This document shows, in pieces, positions 56,997 to 64,000 of a stretch of DNA of 64,000 bases. The translations under genes were made by a program, and so were the position numbers. Source of the DNA: Burkholderiales bacterium (GTDB taxonomy: Bacteria; Pseudomonadota; Gammaproteobacteria; Burkholderiales; Burkholderiaceae_D); the NCBI GenBank assembly GCA_947451925.1, contig CANGAW010000007.1:1-64000 (forward strand), in the 5' to 3' direction. The notes beneath the pieces are model-generated. The model searched no databases, was not told where the DNA came from, and saw only the letters and a program-made list of their open reading frames with translations. How positions within the stretch are numbered: position 1 is the stretch's first letter; the number at the start of each line of letters is the position of its first letter.

Positions 56997-57944
56997 GTGG
57001 AATTCACTCTGATTTCCTTGCTGAACGGCTTGAGCTACGGGCTCTTGCTGTTCATGTTGTCGTCGGGTCTGACGCTTATTTTCAGCATGATGGGTGTGCT
57101 CAATTTCGCGCATGCCAGCTTTTATATGATCGGTGCTTACTTTGGCTACGCCATCAGTAACGCACTGGGCTTCTGGCCGGCACTGGTGCTGGCACCGTTG
57201 GCAGTAGGGCTGCTGGGGGCGCTGGTTGAACGTTATGGCCTGCGCACCGTGCACAAATACGGCCATATTCCCGAGCTGCTGTTTACCTTCGGCCTCTCTT
57301 ACGTGGCGGTCGAACTGGTGCAGCTGATCTGGGGCCGGGCGGCGGTGCCTTATAAAATTCCTGCTGCGCTCGATGGTCCCCTGTTTACTTTGTACACTAC
57401 CGCGTTTCCGATGTACCGCGGCTTCATGATGTTAGTCGCGCTCGTAATGCTGGTGGCGGTTTATCTGGTACTGACTCGCACTCGTATTGGCATGGTGATT
57501 CAGGCTTCCTTGACCCACCCCGATGCGGCCGAAGCGCTGGGGCACAATGTGCCGCGGGTGTTCATGCTGGTGTTTGGCGGTGGTTGCGCATTGGCCGGGC
57601 TGGCCGGTGTCATTGGCGGCAATGCCTTTGTGACCGAACCGGCTATGGCAGGCACTGTTGGCAGCATTATTTTTGTGGTGGTCGTGGTCGGCGGCATGGG
57701 TTCGCTGGCTGGTGCGCTGCTGGCTTCTGTCCTGATCGGTTTGTTGCAGACCTTTGCGGTCGCACTCGACTGGTCGCTGCAATCCTTGCTGGCCAACTTT
57801 GGCGCGCAAGTCGCCAGCGATGCGCCTTACTTCCGCCTGTTTTCCATCACGCTGGCTGAACTCGCGCCTATCCTGCCGTATTTATTGCTGGTGCTAGTGC
57901 TGATTTTCCGTCCCAAGGGCTTGCTCGGAACGAGGGAGGGATGA
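56997..57944 (+). CDS. livH: Branched-chain amino acid-type ABC permease LivH
   Basis: Inner-membrane permease of a HAAT-family importer, 315 residues. It starts at a GTG (56997; another GTG at 56991 has its ribosome site too close), reading MEFTLISLLNGLSYGLLLFM. About eight helices; the EAA-like cytoplasmic loop includes ALGHNVPRVFMLVFGGGCALAG and the VIGGNAF block, as in LivH. The stop overlaps the livM start. Confidence 0.9.
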   Translation: MEFTLISLLNGLSYGLLLFMLSSGLTLIFSMMGVLNFAHASFYMIGAYFGYAISNALGFWPALVLAPLAVGLLGALVERYGLRTVHKYGHIPELLFTFGLSYVAVELVQLIWGRAAVPYKIPAALDGPLFTLYTTAFPMYRGFMMLVALVMLVAVYLVLTRTRIGMVIQASLTHPDAAEALGHNVPRVFMLVFGGGCALAGLAGVIGGNAFVTEPAMAGTVGSIIFVVVVVGGMGSLAGALLASVLIGLLQTFAVALDWSLQSLLANFGAQVASDAPYFRLFSITLAELAPILPYLLLVLVLIFRPKGLLGTREG

Positions 57945-59248
57945 TGACTTATCGTGACACCACTTATCCATCCATCCATTACACCCCAGTCAATCTGGGA
58001 CGCTGGGCGGTCTGGCTCAGTTATGCCCTGATTTTGCTGCTGGCGCCCAAACTATTTGCGTCCGGTTCGGGCTTGTCTATCCTGTCGCAGATGGGCACGA
58101 TGATGATTTTTGCGCTGTCCTACAACATGTTGTTGGGGCAGGGCGGCATGCTCTCGTTTGGCCATGCGGTGTATTCCGGCCTGGGGGCATTTTTTGCCAT
58201 CCATGCGATCAACATGGCCTCGGGCGGCAGCTTCGCCATCCCGCTGACCTTAGTGCCTTTGGTCGGTGGCATTGCCGGCCTGTGTTTTGGCATGCTGTTC
58301 GGTTATGTCACCACCAAGCGTTCCGGCACAACCTTCTCGATGATTTCGCTGGGCATCGTTGAACTGGTGTTTGCCTGCTCGCTGATGTTCCCGGGTTTTT
58401 TCGGTGGCGAGGGTGGCGTGTCGGCGAACCGCGTAATTGGCAAGCCGCTGTTCGGTATTAGTTTTGGTCCGCAGATCGAGGTGTACTACCTGATCGCGTT
58501 CTGGCTCTTTATCAGCACGGTGGGCATGTTTGCCATTGCGCATACACCGCTGGGTCGTATTGCCAATGCCGTGCGCGACAATCCTGAACGGGTTGAATTT
58601 ATCGGCTACAACACGCAAAGCGTGCGCTATCTGATGCTGATTTTATCGGCATTTTTTGCCGGTATTTCGGGCGGACTGTCGGCGATTAATTTTGAAATTG
58701 TCAGTGCTGAAAATGTCAGTGCCTTACGCTCCGGCGCGGTACTGCTGTTTACTTTTATTGGCGGCATCGGCTTCTTTTTCGGCCCTTTGCTGGGCGCGGT
58801 CATGGGTGTGTTTCTGACGGTGCTGCTGTCTGAATTTACCAAAGCATGGCAACTGTATCTGGGCGTATTTTTTATCCTGACCGTGATGTATGCACCGGGT
58901 GGTCTGGCCAGTATTTTGATGATGCTGTTTCGCGTCGTCGTGCACAAACGGCTGTCTCGGATTTTGCCGGCACTCGCTGGCGTCTGCGTGTCAGGCTTGA
59001 TTGCCTTGACCGGTGTGGTGATGCTCATTGAAATGCTGTACCACCTGACGCTGGAGTCTGCCAACGGCACGACAATGAAGCTGTTCGGGCGCATGGTCGA
59101 TACCGCACTGCCTGCCCAGTGGGCAATTTGCGTGGCGGTGATGCTGGTTGGCGTGATTGCTTTCCTGTTTGCGCGCACGCCTTTTGCGTTGTGCTGGGGT
59201 GAAGTGAACGCCGAAATTGAACAACTGGCGCTGAGGTCAAGCAAATGA
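57941..59248 (+). CDS. livM: Branched-chain amino acid-type ABC permease LivM, long form
   Basis: 435-residue permease pairing with LivH. GAGGGAGGG precedes two tandem ATGs (57941, 57944); either could be used. The core motifs are MIFALSYNMLLGQGGMLSFGHAVYSGLGA, FSMISLGIVELVFA and GRIANAVRDNPERVEFIGYN. After the normal core about 95 extra residues carry two further hydrophobic helices (about 345-372 and 395-415) and a hydrophilic tail. It overlaps livH and livG by 4 bp each. Confidence 0.9.
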   Translation: MMTYRDTTYPSIHYTPVNLGRWAVWLSYALILLLAPKLFASGSGLSILSQMGTMMIFALSYNMLLGQGGMLSFGHAVYSGLGAFFAIHAINMASGGSFAIPLTLVPLVGGIAGLCFGMLFGYVTTKRSGTTFSMISLGIVELVFACSLMFPGFFGGEGGVSANRVIGKPLFGISFGPQIEVYYLIAFWLFISTVGMFAIAHTPLGRIANAVRDNPERVEFIGYNTQSVRYLMLILSAFFAGISGGLSAINFEIVSAENVSALRSGAVLLFTFIGGIGFFFGPLLGAVMGVFLTVLLSEFTKAWQLYLGVFFILTVMYAPGGLASILMMLFRVVVHKRLSRILPALAGVCVSGLIALTGVVMLIEMLYHLTLESANGTTMKLFGRMVDTALPAQWAICVAVMLVGVIAFLFARTPFALCWGEVNAEIEQLALRSSK

Positions 59249-60012
59249 ACGCACGCTCACTGGAAATCAATGATCTGCGCAAGAGTTTCGGCAGCGCCGA
59301 GATTATTCGCGGGATTAATTTATCGGTCGCGCCGGGCGAACGCATTGCCATCATTGGACCCAACGGTGCGGGAAAATCCACACTGTTTAATCTGATCTCG
59401 GGTCGCTTCATGCCGTCCTCCGGGCAGATTCTGTTGAACGGACAGGAAATTTCGGGGCTGGCACCGTATCAGATCAATCGCCTTGGCTTGTCGCGCAGTT
59501 TTCAGATCACGAATATTTTTCATCAGTTGTCCGTCTTTGAAAATTTACGCTGCGCGGTGCTCTGGTCTCTGGGTTACCGCTACTCGTTCTGGCAAAAACT
59601 TGATGCACTGCGCGATGCGAAAGAACGTGCGGAACAAGTGATGGAATCCATTGGTCTTGGCTGGCGCTCGAATACCTCGGCCGGTCTGCTGACCTATGCC
59701 GAGCAAAGAGCGCTGGAAATTGGCATCACCATTGCCGGTGGCGCGGACGTCATCTTGCTCGACGAGCCTACCGCCGGCATGAGCCGCTCCGAGTCAGATG
59801 CCGCGGTGTCCCTGATCAGCAAGGTCACCGAAGGCAAAACCTTATTGATGGTGGAGCATGACATGAGCGTAGTGTTTGGCCTGGCCGACCGGATTGCGGT
59901 GGTGGTTTATGGCGAGGTACTGGCCTGCGATACGCCGCAGGCGATTCGCGACAATGCCAAAGTCCAGGAAGCGTATCTGGGCGGCCATGCCCCGGCACAG
60001 GAGCCTGCATGA
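59245..60012 (+). CDS. livG: Branched-chain amino acid-type ABC ATPase LivG
   Basis: 255-residue ATPase. Walker A is GPNGAGKSTLFNLISG, the Q-loop LSRSFQITNIF, the signature appears as LLTYAEQRALEIGI (the degenerate form common in LivG), Walker B is DVILLDEPTAGMS and H-loop MVEHDM. Overlaps livM and livF by 4 bp, so the four genes are translationally chained. Confidence 0.93.
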   Translation: MNARSLEINDLRKSFGSAEIIRGINLSVAPGERIAIIGPNGAGKSTLFNLISGRFMPSSGQILLNGQEISGLAPYQINRLGLSRSFQITNIFHQLSVFENLRCAVLWSLGYRYSFWQKLDALRDAKERAEQVMESIGLGWRSNTSAGLLTYAEQRALEIGITIAGGADVILLDEPTAGMSRSESDAAVSLISKVTEGKTLLMVEHDMSVVFGLADRIAVVVYGEVLACDTPQAIRDNAKVQEAYLGGHAPAQEPA

Positions 60013-60710
60013 GCGCGATTCTGGAAATCTCCGACCTCCATGCCTACTATGGCAAGAGCCATGTATTGCACGGTGTGGATCTGCGGGTGGAAGAGGGTGA
60101 AATTGTCAGCCTTTTGGGCCGCAATGGCGTAGGCCGTTCGACGATGGTGAAAGCCGCGATGGGACAGGTATCGGCAAAAGGCTCGATACGTTTCAAGGGC
60201 GAGCAGATTCTGGGTTTGTCGGCTTTTACCATTGCGCATAAAGGACTCGGTTACGTACCAGAGAACCGGGACATATTTCCGACCCTGACCGTCGAGCAGA
60301 ATTTGCTGCTGGGTGTGAAAAAAGGCAAAGTATCGCGCTGGTCACTAATGGATATGTATCGCATGTTCCCCCGACTGCAGGAGCGTCAGCACACGGCCGC
60401 TGGCGTCTTGTCCGGCGGTGAACAGCAAATGCTGACCCTGTGCCGTACGCTGATGGGCGACCCCGACCTGATCATGATTGACGAGCCTACTGAGGGGTTG
60501 GCGCCAAAGATTGTTGATCTGGTTGCCCAATATTTGAAGTCTTTAAAAGAGCGCGGTATTTCGGTGCTGCTGGTAGAGCAAAAGCTGGCGATCGCACTTG
60601 AGATTTCGCAACGTGTGTATGTGATGGGCCATGGCAGTATCGTCTTTGAAGGCACACCGGCAGACTTGCGTGCCAATGCGCCGATTCGCAAAGAATGGCT
60701 GGAAGTTTGA
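60009..60710 (+). CDS. livF: Branched-chain amino acid-type ABC ATPase LivF
   Basis: 233-residue ATPase of the importer. The Walker A reads GRNGVGRST, with arginine (CGT) in place of the usual lysine; I recall this variant in some LivF/UrtE-type proteins. The signature VLSGGEQQMLTLCRTLM, Walker B LIMIDEPTEGLAP and H-loop VEQKLA are normal for LivF. A promoter for the next gene overlaps its stop codon. Confidence 0.9.
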   Translation: MSAILEISDLHAYYGKSHVLHGVDLRVEEGEIVSLLGRNGVGRSTMVKAAMGQVSAKGSIRFKGEQILGLSAFTIAHKGLGYVPENRDIFPTLTVEQNLLLGVKKGKVSRWSLMDMYRMFPRLQERQHTAAGVLSGGEQQMLTLCRTLMGDPDLIMIDEPTEGLAPKIVDLVAQYLKSLKERGISVLLVEQKLAIALEISQRVYVMGHGSIVFEGTPADLRANAPIRKEWLEV

Positions 60711-60735
60711 TTGCTGATTTTGATTTTTGTAAAAT
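60707..60735 (+). promoter_or_regulatory. Candidate promoter of binding-protein gene
   Basis: TTGATT (60707-60712), 17-nt spacer, TAAAAT (60730-60735), overlapping the livF stop. A separate promoter would allow the abundant periplasmic binding protein to be made in excess over the membrane parts. Confidence 0.5.
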
Positions 60736-60815
60736 AATCCGACTGCTGTTTTCAATAACAATGAAGGCATAGGATTACAAGGCTTGTTTTCCAATAGGAC
60801 TAAGGGGAGAGACAC

Positions 60816-62057
60816 ATGAATAAAAAAATGCGTGCATTGCTAATCGGTGCCGGCGTGGTTGCCGCGCTGGGTTCGCCCTTTGCGATGGCCGACACCATCA
60901 AGGTGGCTTTCATTGATCCGCTGTCGGGGCCATTTGCGCCGGTCGGACAAAATCTGTTGCGCAGCTTTCAGCTAGTGGCTGAAACAGCCAATCGCGAAAA
61001 GTGGGCGCCTGGCCATACCTTTGAAGTGAACGGCTTCGACAATAAAGCCAGCCCGCAAGAATCGCTGACGGCATTAAAGACGGTGATCGACCAGGGTTAT
61101 CGTTATATTGTTCAGGGCAATGGTTCGGGTGCTGCAGGTGCGCTGATCGACGCCATCAATAAACACAATGAGCGTAACCCCGGCAAAGAAGTCGTGTTCC
61201 TTAACTATGCGGCGGTCGATCCCGATCTCACCAATAGCAAATGCAGCTTCTGGCATTTCCGTACCGATGCCAATTCCGACATGAAGATGGAAGCGCTGAC
61301 CACCTATCTGGCTGCCAACAAGAAGATTAAGAAGGTCTACATCATCGGCCAGAACTATGCGCATGGTCATCAGGTCACGCGTGCGGCAAAAGAGTATTTG
61401 AAGCGTAAACGTCCGGATATCGAAATCGTCGGTGACGATCTTCATCCGATTGGCAGCGTCAAAGATTTCTCGCCTTATGTGGCGAAGATCAATGCCAGTG
61501 GTGCGGATACCGTCATTACCGGCAACTGGGGTTCCGATCTGGCGCTGCTGATCAAAGCCGCCCGCGAATCCGATCTGAAGGCTAACTTCTTCACCTACTA
61601 TGCCTACACCACGGGTGTGCCAACCGTGATGGGCGCCAGCGGTGCAGACCGGGTCAAGTATGTCGGCACCTGGAATGTCAACAACGAGACCTATGCCGGC
61701 AAAGACTTGATTGAGGCGTTCAAGAAAAAATATAACGATGACTATTATGCGGTCACCACTTACTCGGCTTTGCAGATTTTGGGTAAGGGCGTCGTCCAGG
61801 CGAAATCAACCGATCCGGTCAAGGTTGCGTTCGCCATGGAAGGACTAAAATTCAAGACGCTGAACGGTGACGTTGAAATGCGTAAATCGGACCATCAAAT
61901 GCAGCAGCCTTTGTACATCACCACTTGGGTCAAGGCTGGTGCCAAGGATGTGAAATTCGATCAGGAAAACACCGGTTACGGCTGGCGCACTGATCAGAAG
62001 ATCGATGCCTTTGTCGCGTCACAGCCGACTTCCTGTGCGATGAAACGTCCTTCTTGA
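60816..62057 (+). CDS. Periplasmic substrate-binding protein of Liv-type importer (1)
   Basis: 413-residue type I periplasmic binding protein with a signal peptide (MNKKMRALLIGAGVVAALGS, cleavage after about AMA). AGGGGAGAG precedes the ATG. The start of the mature protein, DTIKVAFIDPLSGPFAPVGQN, is typical of LivK/Leu-Ile-Val-binding proteins, as is VQGNGSGAAGALIDAINKHN. It belongs to the subgroup usually tied to catabolic genes, not to leucine transport proper; the ligand cannot be read from sequence. It follows livF after 105 bp and ends in a strong terminator. Confidence 0.9.
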   Translation: MNKKMRALLIGAGVVAALGSPFAMADTIKVAFIDPLSGPFAPVGQNLLRSFQLVAETANREKWAPGHTFEVNGFDNKASPQESLTALKTVIDQGYRYIVQGNGSGAAGALIDAINKHNERNPGKEVVFLNYAAVDPDLTNSKCSFWHFRTDANSDMKMEALTTYLAANKKIKKVYIIGQNYAHGHQVTRAAKEYLKRKRPDIEIVGDDLHPIGSVKDFSPYVAKINASGADTVITGNWGSDLALLIKAARESDLKANFFTYYAYTTGVPTVMGASGADRVKYVGTWNVNNETYAGKDLIEAFKKKYNDDYYAVTTYSALQILGKGVVQAKSTDPVKVAFAMEGLKFKTLNGDVEMRKSDHQMQQPLYITTWVKAGAKDVKFDQENTGYGWRTDQKIDAFVASQPTSCAMKRPS

Positions 62058-62093
62058 CCTGTAAGCACAAAGCATAAAAGCTTCGCATCAACG

Positions 62094-62127
62094 AACGCGC
62101 AGTCCTTTTGGGACTGCGCGTTTTTTT
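62094..62127 (+). terminator. Terminator of the liv operon
   Basis: AACGCGCAGTCC, loop TTTT, GGACTGCGCGTT, then T residues: a near-perfect 12-bp stem with T-run. Confidence 0.9.
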
Positions 62128-62269
62128 ATTGCGCATCGCTTTACTTTGTTCACACACCACCACTGCGCGGAACTTAGTGGGGTCTGCACCACATTCCTCG
62201 CTTAAGGCTAGACAAGCATCCGGCACTGCCTAGAATCACTCCGTCTCAACAAGACTTCTGGAGTGCACA

Positions 62270-63499
62270 ATGCAAAGCAAAAAAGCGCAGCCTGTTCTTG
62301 GCCTGCTTAAAATTCGGGCGTGGATTGCGCCATTGTTGCTGCTGCTTGCGCACAATGCCTGGTGTGAAACGATCAAAATCGGGCTCAGTGGTCCCTTCAG
62401 TGGCGGCTCAAGTCCCATGGGTGAGAGCATGCGCAACGGCGTACGGCTGGCGGTTGAGGAAATCAATGGCATTGGTGGTATCCATGGCCGCGATATTGAA
62501 CTGCTTGAGCGTGATGATCAGGCCAGCAACGAACTCGGCGCACGCATAGCTCAGGAGCTGACCCAAGCCAGAGTTGCGGCCACCATCGGCATAGTCAACA
62601 CGGGCGTAGGTCTGGCTTCGATTGATTTTTATCAGAAGGCGAAAACGCCTTTACTGATTGCGGTTTCAACCGGCACTGTCCTGACCAAGAAATATGCCCC
62701 CCCTGCAGCTGGCGAGAATTATATTTTTCGCGTCTCGCCCACGCTAGACCTCGAAGCCAGAATGCTGGCCGCTGACCTCAAACGCAAAGGGCTGCACAAG
62801 ATCGCTATTCTGGCCGACGCAACGCCTTATGGCGACGCCGGACTTGCCGCATTTTCCGAACAGGCGCAACAGGCTGGCCTGCTGCTGGTTTCGCAGATGC
62901 GCTTCAAGGTCGGCGACACGGATATGCGCGGCCAGTTGCAGCATGCCCAAACGAATGGCGCACAGGCGCTGCTTGCGTGGGGGATTGGACCGGAGTTGGC
63001 GACCATCGCGCGTAATTTGCACACCATGAATTGGAAAATTCCGCTCTTTGGCAGCTGGACTTTATCGATGCGCAATTTTATCGACGGTGCGGGCAAGTCC
63101 GGCGAGGGGGCAAGCATGCCGCAAACCTTTATTCAGGATGCTGGCTCAACCGCCAAAAACAGCTTCCTGCTTGCGTATAAACGCCGCTTCAGTACTGACC
63201 TGATTCCGTCGCCAATGAGCGCGGCGCAAGGCTATGACGGCATGCACTTGCTGGCACTGGCGATGCGACAGGCCGGGCGTCTCGATGGCGAAGCCATTCG
63301 CCTGGCATTGGAAAACCTCACGATGCGCTATCAGGGCGTAATCACCAGCTATGAAAAACCGTTTACCGCCAATGATCATGATGCCATTACGGCCAACATG
63401 ATGCTAATGGGCAGAGTCGTGGCCGGCCGCGTTGATTATGCGTATGCCGAAGATCAGCAACGTAGTGCCCTGCTCAGAGTCAAACAGAAAGGAAACTGA
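62270..63499 (+). CDS. Periplasmic substrate-binding protein of Liv type (2)
   Basis: 409-residue type I binding protein. The signal peptide has a hydrophobic core IAPLLLLLAHNAWC with cleavage near residue 32; mature start ETIKIGLSGPFSGGSSPMGE. GGAG precedes the ATG. It is only distantly similar to the first binding protein (shared fold motifs, little shared sequence), so it is not a recent duplication. Separated from it by a terminator and 140 bp, so it has its own promoter. It may feed the same LivHMGF or an importer elsewhere. Its ligand is unknown. Confidence 0.86.
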   Translation: MQSKKAQPVLGLLKIRAWIAPLLLLLAHNAWCETIKIGLSGPFSGGSSPMGESMRNGVRLAVEEINGIGGIHGRDIELLERDDQASNELGARIAQELTQARVAATIGIVNTGVGLASIDFYQKAKTPLLIAVSTGTVLTKKYAPPAAGENYIFRVSPTLDLEARMLAADLKRKGLHKIAILADATPYGDAGLAAFSEQAQQAGLLLVSQMRFKVGDTDMRGQLQHAQTNGAQALLAWGIGPELATIARNLHTMNWKIPLFGSWTLSMRNFIDGAGKSGEGASMPQTFIQDAGSTAKNSFLLAYKRRFSTDLIPSPMSAAQGYDGMHLLALAMRQAGRLDGEAIRLALENLTMRYQGVITSYEKPFTANDHDAITANMMLMGRVVAGRVDYAYAEDQQRSALLRVKQKGN

Positions 63500-63624
63500 A
63501 GCGCCGCCAGTGAATGGCGAATACGGGCATTTTGAATAATACGATCGTGCTTTTCTACGGTATAGTGCGCAGTCAGCATCGATTACACTGCTAACACCAT
63601 AAAAAGAACCTGGAGAAAAGAGAC

Positions 63625-64000
63625 ATGACCGCAGTCTATCAACAGCATGGCGCCATCGCCGTCATCACCCTGAATAACCCGCCCGTTAACGGACTTGGCC
63701 ATGCTACCCGCAGCGGTGTTGTCGAAGGCGTCAATCGCGCTCTGAACGATGAGGCGATCAAAGCCATCGTCATTACCGGCGGCGGCAAGGCTTTTTCCGG
63801 CGGTGCTGACATCAAAGAATTCAATAGCCCGAAGGCACTGCAAGAGCCTTCGCTGCATACCGTGATCCGTGTGGTTGAAGAATCCACCAAGCCCGTAGTG
63901 GCTGCCATTCATAGCGTGGCAATGGGTGGCGGTCTGGAACTGGCTCTGGGCTGTAACTATCGCGTTGCTTCTCCGGGTGCGCAGATTGCGCTGCCGGAAG
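63625..64000 (+). CDS. FadJ/FadB-type enoyl-CoA hydratase / 3-hydroxyacyl-CoA dehydrogenase, N-terminal part
   Basis: The reading frame is open from the ATG at 63625 to the right edge (125 codons), so only the crotonase domain start is seen. It begins MTAVYQQHGAIAVITLNNPP with VNGLGHATRS, then ITGGGKAFSGGADIKEFNSP (oxyanion hole region) and VAAIHSVAMGGGLELALGCNYRVAS. The GLG after PPVN is typical of the ~700-residue fused enzymes of beta-oxidation, so the rest probably contains a dehydrogenase. GGAG precedes the ATG. Its position behind a CoA ligase and a Liv-type importer suggests a shared catabolic role. Confidence 0.85.
   Translation, partial: MTAVYQQHGAIAVITLNNPPVNGLGHATRSGVVEGVNRALNDEAIKAIVITGGGKAFSGGADIKEFNSPKALQEPSLHTVIRVVEESTKPVVAAIHSVAMGGGLELALGCNYRVASPGAQIALPE

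Overview
This 64 kb window is an ordinary-looking chromosomal segment of a betaproteobacterium, most likely Burkholderiales and probably near Oxalobacteraceae. That placement is an inference from gene order, protein style and moderate-to-high GC; no search was run. Almost every gene is a recognisable chromosomal type. There are no insertion sequences, transposases, integrases, CRISPR arrays or rRNA genes.

Layout. 1-3.7 kb: lplT (cut by the left edge, minus strand), then alr-radA. 3.7-12.1 kb: a complete potassium-uptake operon kdpFABC-kdpDE, preceded by an extra 30-residue membrane ORF that overlaps kdpF. 12.2-15.7 kb (minus): a three-gene set made of a 138-residue orphan protein, a double-domain KaiC-like ATPase and a GGDEF-EAL protein. 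15.8-18.9 kb (minus): squalene synthesis genes hpnC-hpnD-hpnE. 19.0-23.3 kb: a two-gene RND efflux system. 23.4-29.8 kb: tRNA-Leu, tig, clpP, clpX, lon. 29.9-35.1 kb: an AT-rich surface-glycan cluster (ABC exporter pair, glycosyltransferase, methyltransferase-glycosyltransferase fusion, methyltransferase) lying between lon and hupB, which are neighbours in many proteobacteria. 35.2-37.9 kb: hupB, tRNA-Val, tRNA-Asp, ppiD. 38.0-43.2 kb: mnmH and tesA (minus), a YbbA-type ATPase (plus), a fused NAD(P)HX repair enzyme and dadA (minus). 43.2-45.7 kb: a textbook sigma-54 promoter ahead of an unrecognised protein, then an amidase. 45.9-49.9 kb: purL. 50.0-53.7 kb (minus): selO, msrB, yciB, bolA and a parvulin. 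53.8-64 kb (plus): class II aldolase, HD-domain protein, acyl-CoA ligase, livHMGF, two Liv-type binding proteins, and the start of a FadJ-type beta-oxidation enzyme cut by the right edge.

How the genes fit together. The protein quality-control block (tig, clpP, clpX, lon, ppiD, the second parvulin) is housekeeping. The right-hand 10 kb looks like a transport-and-activation unit: a Liv-type ABC importer beside a CoA ligase and a beta-oxidation enzyme, suggesting uptake and catabolism of a carboxylic acid or amino acid that I cannot identify. The most interesting items are the KaiC-like/c-di-GMP operon, the sigma-54-controlled unknown gene, the HD protein with a PhnZ-like ligand pattern beside an aldolase, the kdp leader ORF, and the glycan island in the lon-hupB gap.
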